A stretch of DNA of 10,679 bases, from the NCBI GenBank assembly GCA_030147645.1, contig JASBUY010000285.1:1-10679 (forward strand), written 5' to 3'. Below the pieces are notes generated by a model. That model made no database searches, was not told the DNA's origin, and worked only from the letters and a program-made list of their open reading frames with translations. How positions within the stretch are numbered: position 1 is the stretch's first letter; every line of letters begins with the position of its first letter. Of this stretch, positions 1-5,896 are shown piece after piece. The stretch is from Aquabacter sp. GTDB lineage: Bacteria > Pseudomonadota > Alphaproteobacteria > Rhizobiales > Xanthobacteraceae. The position numbers were made by a program, and so were the translations under genes.

Positions 1-135
1 GACCGATTTCCGGTTCAAGATGCTTTCGCCCGGATCGAGTCGCGCTCTAAAGTGCGGCCCTCACCCTGCGCGGCATGCCGCTGCCCATTTTTGTCGACCA
101 GACGCCGCGCCAATTTCCAAAGACCGGAGACGTCC

Positions 136-732
136 ATGCGCCTGCGCTATTCGCCGACCTCCCCCTTTGCCCGCAAGGTCCGCGTGGCGGCGGCTTATCT
201 CGGTTTCGATCTGGAGCTGGAACTCGCCGACACCGGCAACGAGTCCGACACGCTGATGGCGCAGAACCCGCTGGGAAAGCTTCCGGTTCTGTTGGGCGAG
301 CCGGTGGGGCCGCTGTTCGATTCCCCTGTCATCCTGGAATGGCTGGACCACAAGGCCGGCAGTGGGCGCATTCTCCCCGCCGAGCCGCACGCCCGCTTCG
401 CCGCCCTGCGTCTGGAGGCGCTGGCCGACGGCATCATGGATGCCGCTCTGCTGGTGGTCTACGAGAACCGCTTCCGGCCTGAGCCGGTGCGCTATTCACC
501 CTGGATCGAGCGGCAGCAGGTCAAGGTGTACCGGGCGCTGGACATTCTGGAGACGCAGAGCGCCACGCTCCCAGCCGACGTCACTGTCGGCACGATCTCG
601 CTCGCCTGCGCGCTGGATTATGTGGAATTGCGCCTGGGCGCGGGATGGCGCGAGGGCCGGCCGGCTCTGGTGGCGTGGCTCGCGGCCTTTGCCGAGCGCT
701 GCCCGCGCTTTGCCGAAAGCGCGCCCACCTGA
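136..732 (+). CDS. Glutathione S-transferase family protein (YibF/GstB-like)
   Basis: This is a 198-residue cytosolic thiol-transferase-type protein with the usual two-domain GST layout. The N-terminal thioredoxin-fold half (about residues 1-75) opens with SPTSPFARKVR, where Ser9 is in the place of the catalytic Ser/Cys of bacterial GSTs such as E. coli YibF. It continues with KLPVL, whose Pro50 is the expected cis-proline, and Asp62-Ser63, the pair that normally holds the gamma-glutamyl group of glutathione. The helical C-terminal half follows (about 85-195). The ATG at 136 is chosen because the protein then begins directly with the first beta strand and GGAG lies at 125-128. A longer reading from 52 only adds an arginine-rich, unstructured stretch. 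The substrate cannot be read from the sequence. The gene ends at a hairpin shared with the convergent DUF1236 gene. The 135 bases before it hold no gene or promoter that I can recognise. Confidence 0.9.
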   Translation: MRLRYSPTSPFARKVRVAAAYLGFDLELELADTGNESDTLMAQNPLGKLPVLLGEPVGPLFDSPVILEWLDHKAGSGRILPAEPHARFAALRLEALADGIMDAALLVVYENRFRPEPVRYSPWIERQQVKVYRALDILETQSATLPADVTVGTISLACALDYVELRLGAGWREGRPALVAWLAAFAERCPRFAESAPT

Positions 733-738
733 ACAGCG

Positions 739-767
739 CCTCCCGCCGGGCCGAACCCGGCGGGAGG
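739..767. terminator. Bidirectional hairpin between convergent genes
   Basis: A perfect 12-bp inverted repeat (739-750 and 756-767, loop CCGAA) starts six bases after the GST stop and ends 13 bases before the stop codon of the opposite-strand DUF1236 gene. It has no long T-tract on either side. It probably acts as a shared transcription stop or a 3'-end stabilising stem for both convergent transcripts. Confidence 0.7.
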
Positions 768-780
768 AACGCTCTTGCGA

Positions 781-1167
781 TTACTGGACGACCTGGATCA
801 CGCGGCGGGTGCCGGGCTCCACGATCACGCGCTGGTCGTTGACCACTGTGTATTCATACTGGCTGTTGGGCACCTGATAGACCCGCACCGTGGAGGGCAG
901 GGGCTCGCCCACCACCACCTGCCGCTCCATGCGGACCGAGGGGCGGTTCTCCTGGATCACATAGGTGCGCACCTCGGCCGGCGGCTCAGCCGCCGCGCCC
1001 ATGGTGGCGCCCACCGCGCCGCCGACCACCGCGCCCACGGGGCCACCGACCACCGCGCCCACGGCCGCGCCGCCGACCGCGCCGGTCGCCGTCGATGCCT
1101 GCGCAAAGGCGAGGCCGGGCACCATGGCGGCGAGAAGGGTGCCAGTCACCACAAGACGATTTCGCAT
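781..1167 (-). CDS. Exported glycine-zipper / DUF1236 domain protein
   Basis: This is a 128-residue exported protein of unknown function. Residues 1-22 form a signal peptide (MRNRLV, then a hydrophobic run, predicted cleavage after AFA). Residues 29-58 are a glycine zipper rich in GxxxG spacings (Gly29, 33, 37, 41, 45, 49, 53, 57), a pattern that packs helices in or on membranes. Residues about 90-128 match the DUF1236 pattern, with STVRVYQVPNSQYEYTVVND followed by a basic RR near the C terminus. DUF1236 is common in rhizobial envelope proteins. The start at 1167 is supported by GGAGAG seven to nine bases upstream. A longer reading from 1371 would destroy the signal peptide. A match to the EcfG stress promoter lies just upstream, so induction by general stress is likely. 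The biochemical role is unknown. Confidence 0.88.
   Translation of the reverse strand: MRNRLVVTGTLLAAMVPGLAFAQASTATGAVGGAAVGAVVGGPVGAVVGGAVGATMGAAAEPPAEVRTYVIQENRPSVRMERQVVVGEPLPSTVRVYQVPNSQYEYTVVNDQRVIVEPGTRRVIQVVQ
1022..1069. repeat. 24-bp tandem repeat encoding the glycine zipper
   Basis: The 19-base block at 1022-1040 recurs exactly at 1046-1064, a period of 24 bp or 8 codons. It lies inside the glycine-zipper segment of the DUF1236 gene, so slippage could lengthen or shorten the zipper in steps of eight residues. Confidence 0.7.
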
Positions 1168-1200
1168 GGGATCTCTCCTGTTGTTCAGAACCCATGACGA

Positions 1201-1225
1201 AACGACTGGACTCGCGCTTCGTTCC
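1201..1225 (-). promoter_or_regulatory. EcfG-type general stress response promoter
   Basis: Read on the minus strand there is GGAAC (1225-1221), a 16-nt spacer, then CGTT (1204-1201). This matches the GGAAC-N16/17-CGTT consensus known for alphaproteobacterial EcfG/RpoE2 sigma factors. Transcription would start near 1193, giving a leader of about 26 nt before the ATG at 1167, which is ideal spacing. Upstream of it, 1226-1370 holds nothing else that I can identify. Confidence 0.7.
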
Positions 1226-1370
1226 ACTTGCGATGCGAAAGCAAATCGGGGCGGAATTCCGGCGATTTTGGACGCGCGGCGCATGCCGGCGGGGTGAATC
1301 GAGAATAAGCTGGGATTAAGGCCTTTGTTCCATGCGGTGATACGGGGAATAACATCGGCGTAGCGCCGCA

Positions 1371-1411
1371 TAAAAAACAGGGCGCCCCCGCCACATTCAG
1401 CGGAGGCGCCC
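1371..1411 (-). terminator. Intrinsic terminator of the polyamine catabolic operon
   Basis: On the minus strand a 12-bp stem (arms 1411-1400 and 1391-1380, one G-U pair, 8-nt loop) is followed after two bases by six T residues (1377-1372). It begins 19 bases past the aminotransferase stop codon. This is the classic form of a Rho-independent terminator, and it isolates the operon from the DUF1236 gene downstream. Confidence 0.88.
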
Positions 1412-1430
1412 TTTCATTGCGTCCGTGCGC

Positions 1431-2831
1431 TCAGGCAGCCTTCAGCCAGTCCCGCGCCTGCAATTCCGCATAGGTGAGATCCAGCACTTTCGCCGCCGTC
1501 GCCACCAGTTCGTCCGCCTCGGCGAAGGAGAGGGTGAAGGGCGGAGCGAGGATCATGCTGTCGCGCACCGCCCGCATCACCAGCCCCTGCTGGAAGGAGA
1601 AGTCGCGGCAGAGCATGCCAACCGTGCCTTCCTCCTGCGCAAACCTGGCCCGCGAGGCCTTATGGGGCGTGAGTTCCAGCGCCCCGATCAGCCCCACCAT
1701 GCGCGCCTCGCCCACCAGCGGATGGTCCGCCAGCTTCAGCCAACGCTCTTGAAGATACGGGCCAATTTCGTTTTTCACCCGCTCGACCAGCTTCTCCCGC
1801 TGCATCAGCCGAAGATTGGCGAGCGCCGCCGCGCAGCCGCCGGGATGGCCGGCATAGGTGTAGCCGTGATTGAACTCTCCGCCGTGCTCGATGAAGCCTT
1901 CGGCCATGCGCTCGCCCATGATCACGCCGCCGAGCGGGAAATAGCCGGATGTAACGCCCTTGGCGAAGGTAATCAGATCGGGCTCGACGCCCATATACTG
2001 GCAGCCGAACCATTCACCGGTGCGCCCAAAGCCGCAAATGACTTCATCCGAGACGATAAGGACATTGCGTTCACGGCAAATCTTCTGCACTTCCGGCCAA
2101 TAGGTGGACGGAGGAATGATCACGCCGCCCGCGCCCTGGATCGGCTCGCCGATGAAGGCCGCGACATTCTCCGGCCCCGCCGCATCAATGGCCCGCGCCA
2201 CTTCCCGCGCGGCGTGCAGGCCGAATTCCTCGGGGCTCATGTCCCCGCCCTCGCCATACCAATAGGGCTGCTGCACATGGACGATGCCCGGAATGGGCAG
2301 CCCGCCCTGGGCGTGCATGGGCTTCATGCCGCCAAGGCTCGCGCCGCCGACGGTCGAGCCGTGATAGGCATTGTGCCGGGCGATGAGGATGTGCTTCTCC
2401 GGCTTACCCATCGCCGCCCAATAATGGCGCACCATGCGGATGATGGTGTCCACGGCTTCCGACCCGCCGGACGTGAAGAACACCCGCTTCATGCCCGCCG
2501 GCGCGACCTCCGCGATGGCTGCGGCAAGTTCCACCACGGCGGGATGGGTGGTCTTGAAGAAGGTGTTGTAGTAATCGAGCTTCTTCAATTGCTCGGAAAT
2601 CGCCTCGACGATTTCATGCCGCCCGTGCCCCACTTGCGAGCACCACAACCCCGACATGCCGTCCAAGATTCGATTGCCTTCCGAATCATAGACGTAACTC
2701 CCATCCGCATGGGTGATGACGCGCACGCCTTCCGCATTCAGCGACTTGGTGTTCGAGAAGGGATGGAGATGGTGCTCGGCGTCGAGATGGCGCCAATGGG
2801 CGGTGGAGTTTGAAATCGGGGCAGATGTCAC
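1431..2831 (-). CDS. spuC: Class III aminotransferase, SpuC-like (putrescine:pyruvate aminotransferase)
   Basis: This is a 466-residue fold-I PLP enzyme that closely follows Pseudomonas SpuC, which moves an amino group from putrescine (or cadaverine/spermidine) to pyruvate, giving 4-aminobutanal and alanine. Visible landmarks, numbered from this start, are the phosphate-binding FFTSGGSEAVDT (about 118-129), HGSTVGGASLGGMK (157-170), QPYWYGEGGDMSPEEFG (188-204), DEVICGFGRTGEWFG with Asp262 contacting the pyridine nitrogen, and the PLP lysine Lys291 in FAKGVTSGY. The family resemblance is seen; the exact diamine is inferred. An in-frame GTG at 2840 lies one base from the AGGAG and is too close for initiation, so the GTG at 2831 is preferred. 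It is the second gene of an operon, 39 bp after the aldehyde dehydrogenase that would oxidise its product. Other omega-aminotransferases (beta-alanine, taurine) are the main alternatives. Confidence 0.88.
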   Translation of the reverse strand: MTSAPISNSTAHWRHLDAEHHLHPFSNTKSLNAEGVRVITHADGSYVYDSEGNRILDGMSGLWCSQVGHGRHEIVEAISEQLKKLDYYNTFFKTTHPAVVELAAAIAEVAPAGMKRVFFTSGGSEAVDTIIRMVRHYWAAMGKPEKHILIARHNAYHGSTVGGASLGGMKPMHAQGGLPIPGIVHVQQPYWYGEGGDMSPEEFGLHAAREVARAIDAAGPENVAAFIGEPIQGAGGVIIPPSTYWPEVQKICRERNVLIVSDEVICGFGRTGEWFGCQYMGVEPDLITFAKGVTSGYFPLGGVIMGERMAEGFIEHGGEFNHGYTYAGHPGGCAAALANLRLMQREKLVERVKNEIGPYLQERWLKLADHPLVGEARMVGLIGALELTPHKASRARFAQEEGTVGMLCRDFSFQQGLVMRAVRDSMILAPPFTLSFAEADELVATAAKVLDLTYAELQARDWLKAA

Positions 2832-2841
2832 GATGGGCACA

Positions 2842-2846
2842 CTCCT
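2842..2846 (-). promoter_or_regulatory. Ribosome binding site deciding the aminotransferase start
   Basis: AGGAG on the minus strand lies one base from the in-frame GTG at 2840 but ten bases from the in-frame GTG at 2831. The spacing favours the downstream GTG. No in-frame ATG occurs near the N terminus, and the conserved family region begins only at about residue 12, so both starts keep the whole enzyme. Confidence 0.55.
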
Positions 2847-2870
2847 GGGTGGACGGGAAGGATCAGACGC

Positions 2871-4361
2871 TCACAGGCGCGTCCAGACGGTCTTGAGGTC
2901 GGAATATTTATCCAACGCGTGCAAGGACTTGTCGCGGCCGAAGCCGGATTGCTTCACACCGCCAAAGGGTGTGGTGATGTCGTCGGCGTCGAAGCAATTC
3001 ACATAGACCACGCCGGCCTTGAACTTCCGGGCCACCTTGTGGGCGGCGGCGAGGTCCGCGCTCCAGATGGCCGCGCCGAGGCCGTAGGGCGTGCCATTTG
3101 CGATCTCGACGCCCTCGTCCAGCCCGTCAAAGCCGATAACGGACAGGACCGGGCCGAAAATCTCCTGCTGAGCCAAGGAGGAATGGGGCTCCACCTGGTC
3201 GAACACGGTCGGCGCAACGAATGCGCCGCCGGTTTCCTCCAGCACCGCCCGGCCGCCGGTCACGAGGCGCGCGCCTTCCGAGCGGCCACGCTCCACGGCA
3301 TCGAGGATGCGGCGCTGGTGCTGGCGGCTCACCACGGCGCCGGCAGGCGCGGACGGGTCCAGCGGATCGCGCGGCATCCACTTTTCCGCTGCCGCCACAA
3401 CGCGTTCGACCAGGGCAGCCTTGATCTTGTTGTCCACCAGCAACCGCGAGCCCGCCGTGCACATTTCGCCCTGGTTGAAGAAGATGCCCGCGGCCGCCGC
3501 TTCTGCCACGGCATCGAGATCGAGCGCGTCGGCCGCGACCACGAAACCCGTCTTTCCGCCAAGTTCCAGCGACACGCGCTTCAAGTTGGATTCGGCGGAA
3601 TAGCGCATGAAATAGCGGCCAACCTCGGTTGACCCGGTAAAAGCGAGAGAATCCACGTCCATATGGCGGCCGAGGGCCGCGCCGGCTTCCTCGCCGAGGC
3701 CCGGCACCACATTGAACACGCCGTCCGGGATGCCGGCTTCCTGCGCAAGGGCGGCGAGGCGCAGGGCGGTCAGCGGCGATTCCTCCGCCGGCTTCAGCAC
3801 CACGGAATTGCCCATGGCCAGAGCCGGTGCGAACTTCCAGGCCGCCATGATCATGGGGAAGTTCCACGGCGTCATGCAGCCTACGACCCCGAGCGGCTCG
3901 CGCAGCACCAGCGCCAGCGTATCGTCAGCGGTCGGCGCGACCACGCCATACACCTTGTCCGCCGCCTCGCCGTAATAGGAAATGCAGTCGGCGGTCGCGC
4001 GCACATCGATGGATTTCGCGTCCGAGATGGGCTTGCCCATGTTGAGCGTCTCGGTCAGCGCCAGTTCGTCGCGATGGGCGCGCACCAGATCCGCGAAGCG
4101 CATCAGGATCTTCTTGCGCTCGCCGGGCTTCAGCCCCGCCCAACGCCGATCCTCGAATGCCGCGCGCGCTGCCGCGACAGCCGCGTTCACATCATCGCCG
4201 TCGCAGGAGGCCACCAGGGCCAGCGTCTGGCCGGTGGCCGGGTTCACCGCGCTGAACCGCCGCCCGCTGCGGGCGGGCACGAAGCGACCGCCGATAAAGG
4301 CGTCGGTGAAAAAGGAAGGCATGGCACCAGGGGCCGCCGCCGCTTGAGGAAGCACGGTCAT
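2871..4361 (-). CDS. NAD(P)-dependent aldehyde dehydrogenase, PuuC/KauB-like (aminobutyraldehyde oxidation)
   Basis: This is a 496-residue cytosolic aldehyde dehydrogenase of normal family length. The catalytic machinery is complete: Asn167 in PWNFP, Lys190 in VVLKPAEESP, the nucleotide-site FTGSTEVG (241-248), general base Glu266 in LELGGK, and nucleophile Cys301 in FFNQGEMCTAGSR. The C-terminal stretch with TPFGGVKQSGFGRDKSLHAL is typical of E. coli PuuC and Pseudomonas KauB, which oxidise gamma-glutamyl-aminobutanal or 4-aminobutanal. Because the next gene is a SpuC-like transaminase and no gamma-glutamylputrescine genes are seen, free 4-aminobutanal to GABA is the likelier reaction (inference). 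The ATG at 4361 has GGAG eight bases upstream (4373-4370). It is the first gene of the operon, and I could not find a convincing promoter in 4362-4520. Confidence 0.9.
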   Translation of the reverse strand: MTVLPQAAAAPGAMPSFFTDAFIGGRFVPARSGRRFSAVNPATGQTLALVASCDGDDVNAAVAAARAAFEDRRWAGLKPGERKKILMRFADLVRAHRDELALTETLNMGKPISDAKSIDVRATADCISYYGEAADKVYGVVAPTADDTLALVLREPLGVVGCMTPWNFPMIMAAWKFAPALAMGNSVVLKPAEESPLTALRLAALAQEAGIPDGVFNVVPGLGEEAGAALGRHMDVDSLAFTGSTEVGRYFMRYSAESNLKRVSLELGGKTGFVVAADALDLDAVAEAAAAGIFFNQGEMCTAGSRLLVDNKIKAALVERVVAAAEKWMPRDPLDPSAPAGAVVSRQHQRRILDAVERGRSEGARLVTGGRAVLEETGGAFVAPTVFDQVEPHSSLAQQEIFGPVLSVIGFDGLDEGVEIANGTPYGLGAAIWSADLAAAHKVARKFKAGVVYVNCFDADDITTPFGGVKQSGFGRDKSLHALDKYSDLKTVWTRL

Positions 4362-4478
4362 GCGGAAAACTCCAACAGGTCGCCCGAAGCCGCGCCCCGG
4401 CTGCCATAGCTGCGTCGGGGGGCTGAAGGCAGAGAACAGCTTATCCTTAGCCTGTAGCGGCGGGCGAAAACACCCCCC

Positions 4479-4499
4479 GGCGCTGCAATTCGCGGCGCC
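4479..4499 (-). terminator. Weak hairpin downstream of RNase T2
   Basis: Arms 4479-4486 and 4492-4499 can form an eight-pair stem with one imperfect pair and a five-base loop, 21 bases beyond the RNase T2 stop. On the minus strand it is followed by GGGGGGTGTTTTC, a poor T-tract. It could end the RNase T2 transcript before the aldehyde dehydrogenase gene, but this is uncertain. Confidence 0.35.
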
Positions 4500-4520
4500 G
4501 CGCGCCCTCGCTTAGAACGC

Positions 4521-5186
4521 TCAGGGCGCTGGAACGGCGAGGGTGCGGCTCAGCGAACAGCCCCGACGGTTCACCTCCGGGCACGCAATGAAATCCAGGC
4601 TGCGGCTAAGGCAGACACGCACTTCGGCGAGACGCCCATCATCGCAATCGAGCGCGATCATATCGCTCTTGAGGCCAGGATTGGTGGAAAGAAACGCGTC
4701 CTCAATCTCCGCGCCCGTAAGCGCAGGGGGCGGCGCTCCTTCAAAGGCCATGGGCACGGAGACGCGCGCCCGCGCTTTGCGCACCAATTCGAAATAATCC
4801 TCAGGTGAAAGGCCGGTGCAGGTGCCGTGCTTGCGCCATTCGTGCAGCACCAGTCCTTTGGACGGCATGAGGTCGGCCATGGAGGTGATCACCTCCTCCG
4901 GGACATAGGGGGCTGGCGTCTGGCAATAGTCAGGATAGCCGCGCGCATATTGCGGCCACAGGCCATGGACCACGAAGCGCCGCGATTTGCCGCGGCATTG
5001 CTGCGGGCTCGCCTTAGGCTGCGCGCAATAGGTCGGGCTCCAGGACAAAGCGAGCACGATGAAATCGAACGTGCCCGGCGTGTCGCGCCCGCGCTCCTGC
5101 GCCCACGCGGCGGGCGGCAGGGAGATGAGAAAGCCCAGCAGGACCAATGCCGGCAGGAGGAAACCCGCCGGCAAGAGGCGCCTCAC
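4521..5186 (-). CDS. Secreted ribonuclease T2 family protein
   Basis: This is a 221-residue endoribonuclease of the RNase T2 family (Rh/T2/S), which cuts single-stranded RNA through a 2',3'-cyclic phosphate intermediate. A signal peptide (about 1-29, RR then a long hydrophobic run, cleavage after AWA) sends it to the periplasm. Both active-site blocks are intact: CAS I FVVHGLWPQ with His74, and CAS II HEWRKHGTC with Glu116 and His120. LALSWSPTYC (about 45-54) is the usual first strand, and eight cysteines follow the signal peptide, as expected for a disulfide-bonded enzyme. The GTG at 5186 is chosen because it overlaps the previous stop as GTGA, the mark of translational coupling. A TTG at 5204 in the same frame would add six residues ahead of the signal peptide. 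It is second in a two-gene unit after an unknown exported protein. Likely roles are scavenging external RNA or controlling periplasmic RNA. Confidence 0.9.
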   Translation of the reverse strand: MRRLLPAGFLLPALVLLGFLISLPPAAWAQERGRDTPGTFDFIVLALSWSPTYCAQPKASPQQCRGKSRRFVVHGLWPQYARGYPDYCQTPAPYVPEEVITSMADLMPSKGLVLHEWRKHGTCTGLSPEDYFELVRKARARVSVPMAFEGAPPPALTGAEIEDAFLSTNPGLKSDMIALDCDDGRLAEVRVCLSRSLDFIACPEVNRRGCSLSRTLAVPAP

Positions 5187-5662
5187 GGACGCGCCATGCG
5201 GCAATTGGGGGCGTAAGCGAGGTTGCGGTCCAGCCCGTCAATGCACCACTCGACACCCCAGGTGTAACCCTGGAAGCTGGAATCCTCGATGATGGAATAC
5301 CAGATGGTGTGGCGCTTCGCGTCCGACAGTGTCACGACGCCGGTGCAGTAACGGCGAGGCTGGAACCCTTCGCCCCAGGGCCGAAAGGCGATTTCGCGGA
5401 CGTTCTGGTAGGTCGAAATGTTCAGAGCTGCGTTCCAATACATGCGCTCGGTCTCGGCAAAGCGCATGGAAATGGTTCCGAGCGCCAGCGGATCGGTACA
5501 AGCAGGAATGTCGCCGCTATATTTGTCGTTCGGCAGCCAGAAATTATCGAGCAGGATGTTGGCCGCGCCCGCCGGCGAAACCAGGGCAGCGCTCGCCATC
5601 ACGGCACCCGCGATCGCGGCGCGCACTCCGGCGACAGCCCCCTTGCGCGAAAACACACCCAT
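5183..5662 (-). CDS. Hypothetical exported four-cysteine protein coupled to RNase T2
   Basis: I do not recognise this 159-residue protein. It begins with a signal peptide (about 1-34: MGVFSRKG, an alanine-rich core, cleavage after AGA). The mature part of roughly 125 residues has four cysteines (55, 106, 140, 154), enough for two disulfides, and many aromatic residues, including WNAAL, FRPWGEGFQPRRYC and a WYSIIEDSSFQGYTWGVEWC segment. This suits a compact secreted domain. The ATG at 5662 is preferred because GGAG lies six bases before it. A GTG at 5677 is an alternative adding five residues. Its stop overlaps the RNase T2 start by four bases, so the two are almost certainly translated together and both reach the periplasm. 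A role as accessory factor, substrate adaptor or inhibitor of the RNase is only inferred from this coupling. Confidence 0.82.
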   Translation of the reverse strand: MGVFSRKGAVAGVRAAIAGAVMASAALVSPAGAANILLDNFWLPNDKYSGDIPACTDPLALGTISMRFAETERMYWNAALNISTYQNVREIAFRPWGEGFQPRRYCTGVVTLSDAKRHTIWYSIIEDSSFQGYTWGVEWCIDGLDRNLAYAPNCRMARP

Positions 5663-5853
5663 GCCGCTCTCCCACACCCACCTTTAGATCGGGCCGCGAC
5701 GATGAAATGGCGAAGCGCCGCGGTCAAGCGCAGGCGGGCAACACTGTCTGGAAAAAGCACAGGCGCCGGCGCGGGGCCGCGTCCCGCCCCATCCCGGCCG
5801 CGCTGCCATCTCACTGTCGCCGAACGCGTGTGTCATTGACCTTTGATAGAAGT

Positions 5854-5875
5854 CGGTGGCACCAGTGCGCCACCG
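5854..5875 (+). promoter_or_regulatory. Dyad/hairpin in the leader of the decarboxylase gene
   Basis: A perfect 7-bp inverted repeat (CGGTGGC at 5854-5860, GCCACCG at 5869-5875, 8-nt loop) ends 21 bases before the decarboxylase ATG. A TTGACC at 5836-5841 could serve as a -35 box, but no good -10 follows. The dyad may be an operator or a leader hairpin. Alphaproteobacterial ornithine decarboxylase genes are known to carry a structured speF leader RNA, so an RNA element is possible, although I could not match its consensus by eye. The rest of the 234-bp divergent spacer (5663-5896) is GC-rich and also foldable, but holds no gene. Confidence 0.4.
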
Positions 5876-5896
5876 TGACGAAACGAAAGTGCCTCC

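Noticed and set aside
52..135. 28-residue N-terminal extension of the glutathione S-transferase
   Set aside because: The extension is arginine- and cysteine-rich and would precede the first strand of the thioredoxin fold. GGAG lies just before the ATG at 136.
1..135. Possible tail of an upstream gene at the left edge
   Set aside because: Several frames stay open for a short distance but none shows a recognisable C terminus, so no feature is claimed.
1327..1331. Minus-strand GGAAC further upstream of the DUF1236 gene
   Set aside because: There is no CGTT at the required distance, and the box at 1201-1225 is complete and better placed.
1425..2813. Long plus-strand open frame (462 codons) opposite the aminotransferase
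   Set aside because: It is rich in His, Arg and Gly with no family pattern and mirrors a clearly conserved SpuC-like gene. Such antisense frames are common in GC-rich DNA.
3663..4409. Plus-strand open frame (248 codons) opposite the aldehyde dehydrogenase
   Set aside because: Its composition is rich in Arg, His and Gly and has no motif. The opposite strand carries complete aldehyde dehydrogenase motifs.
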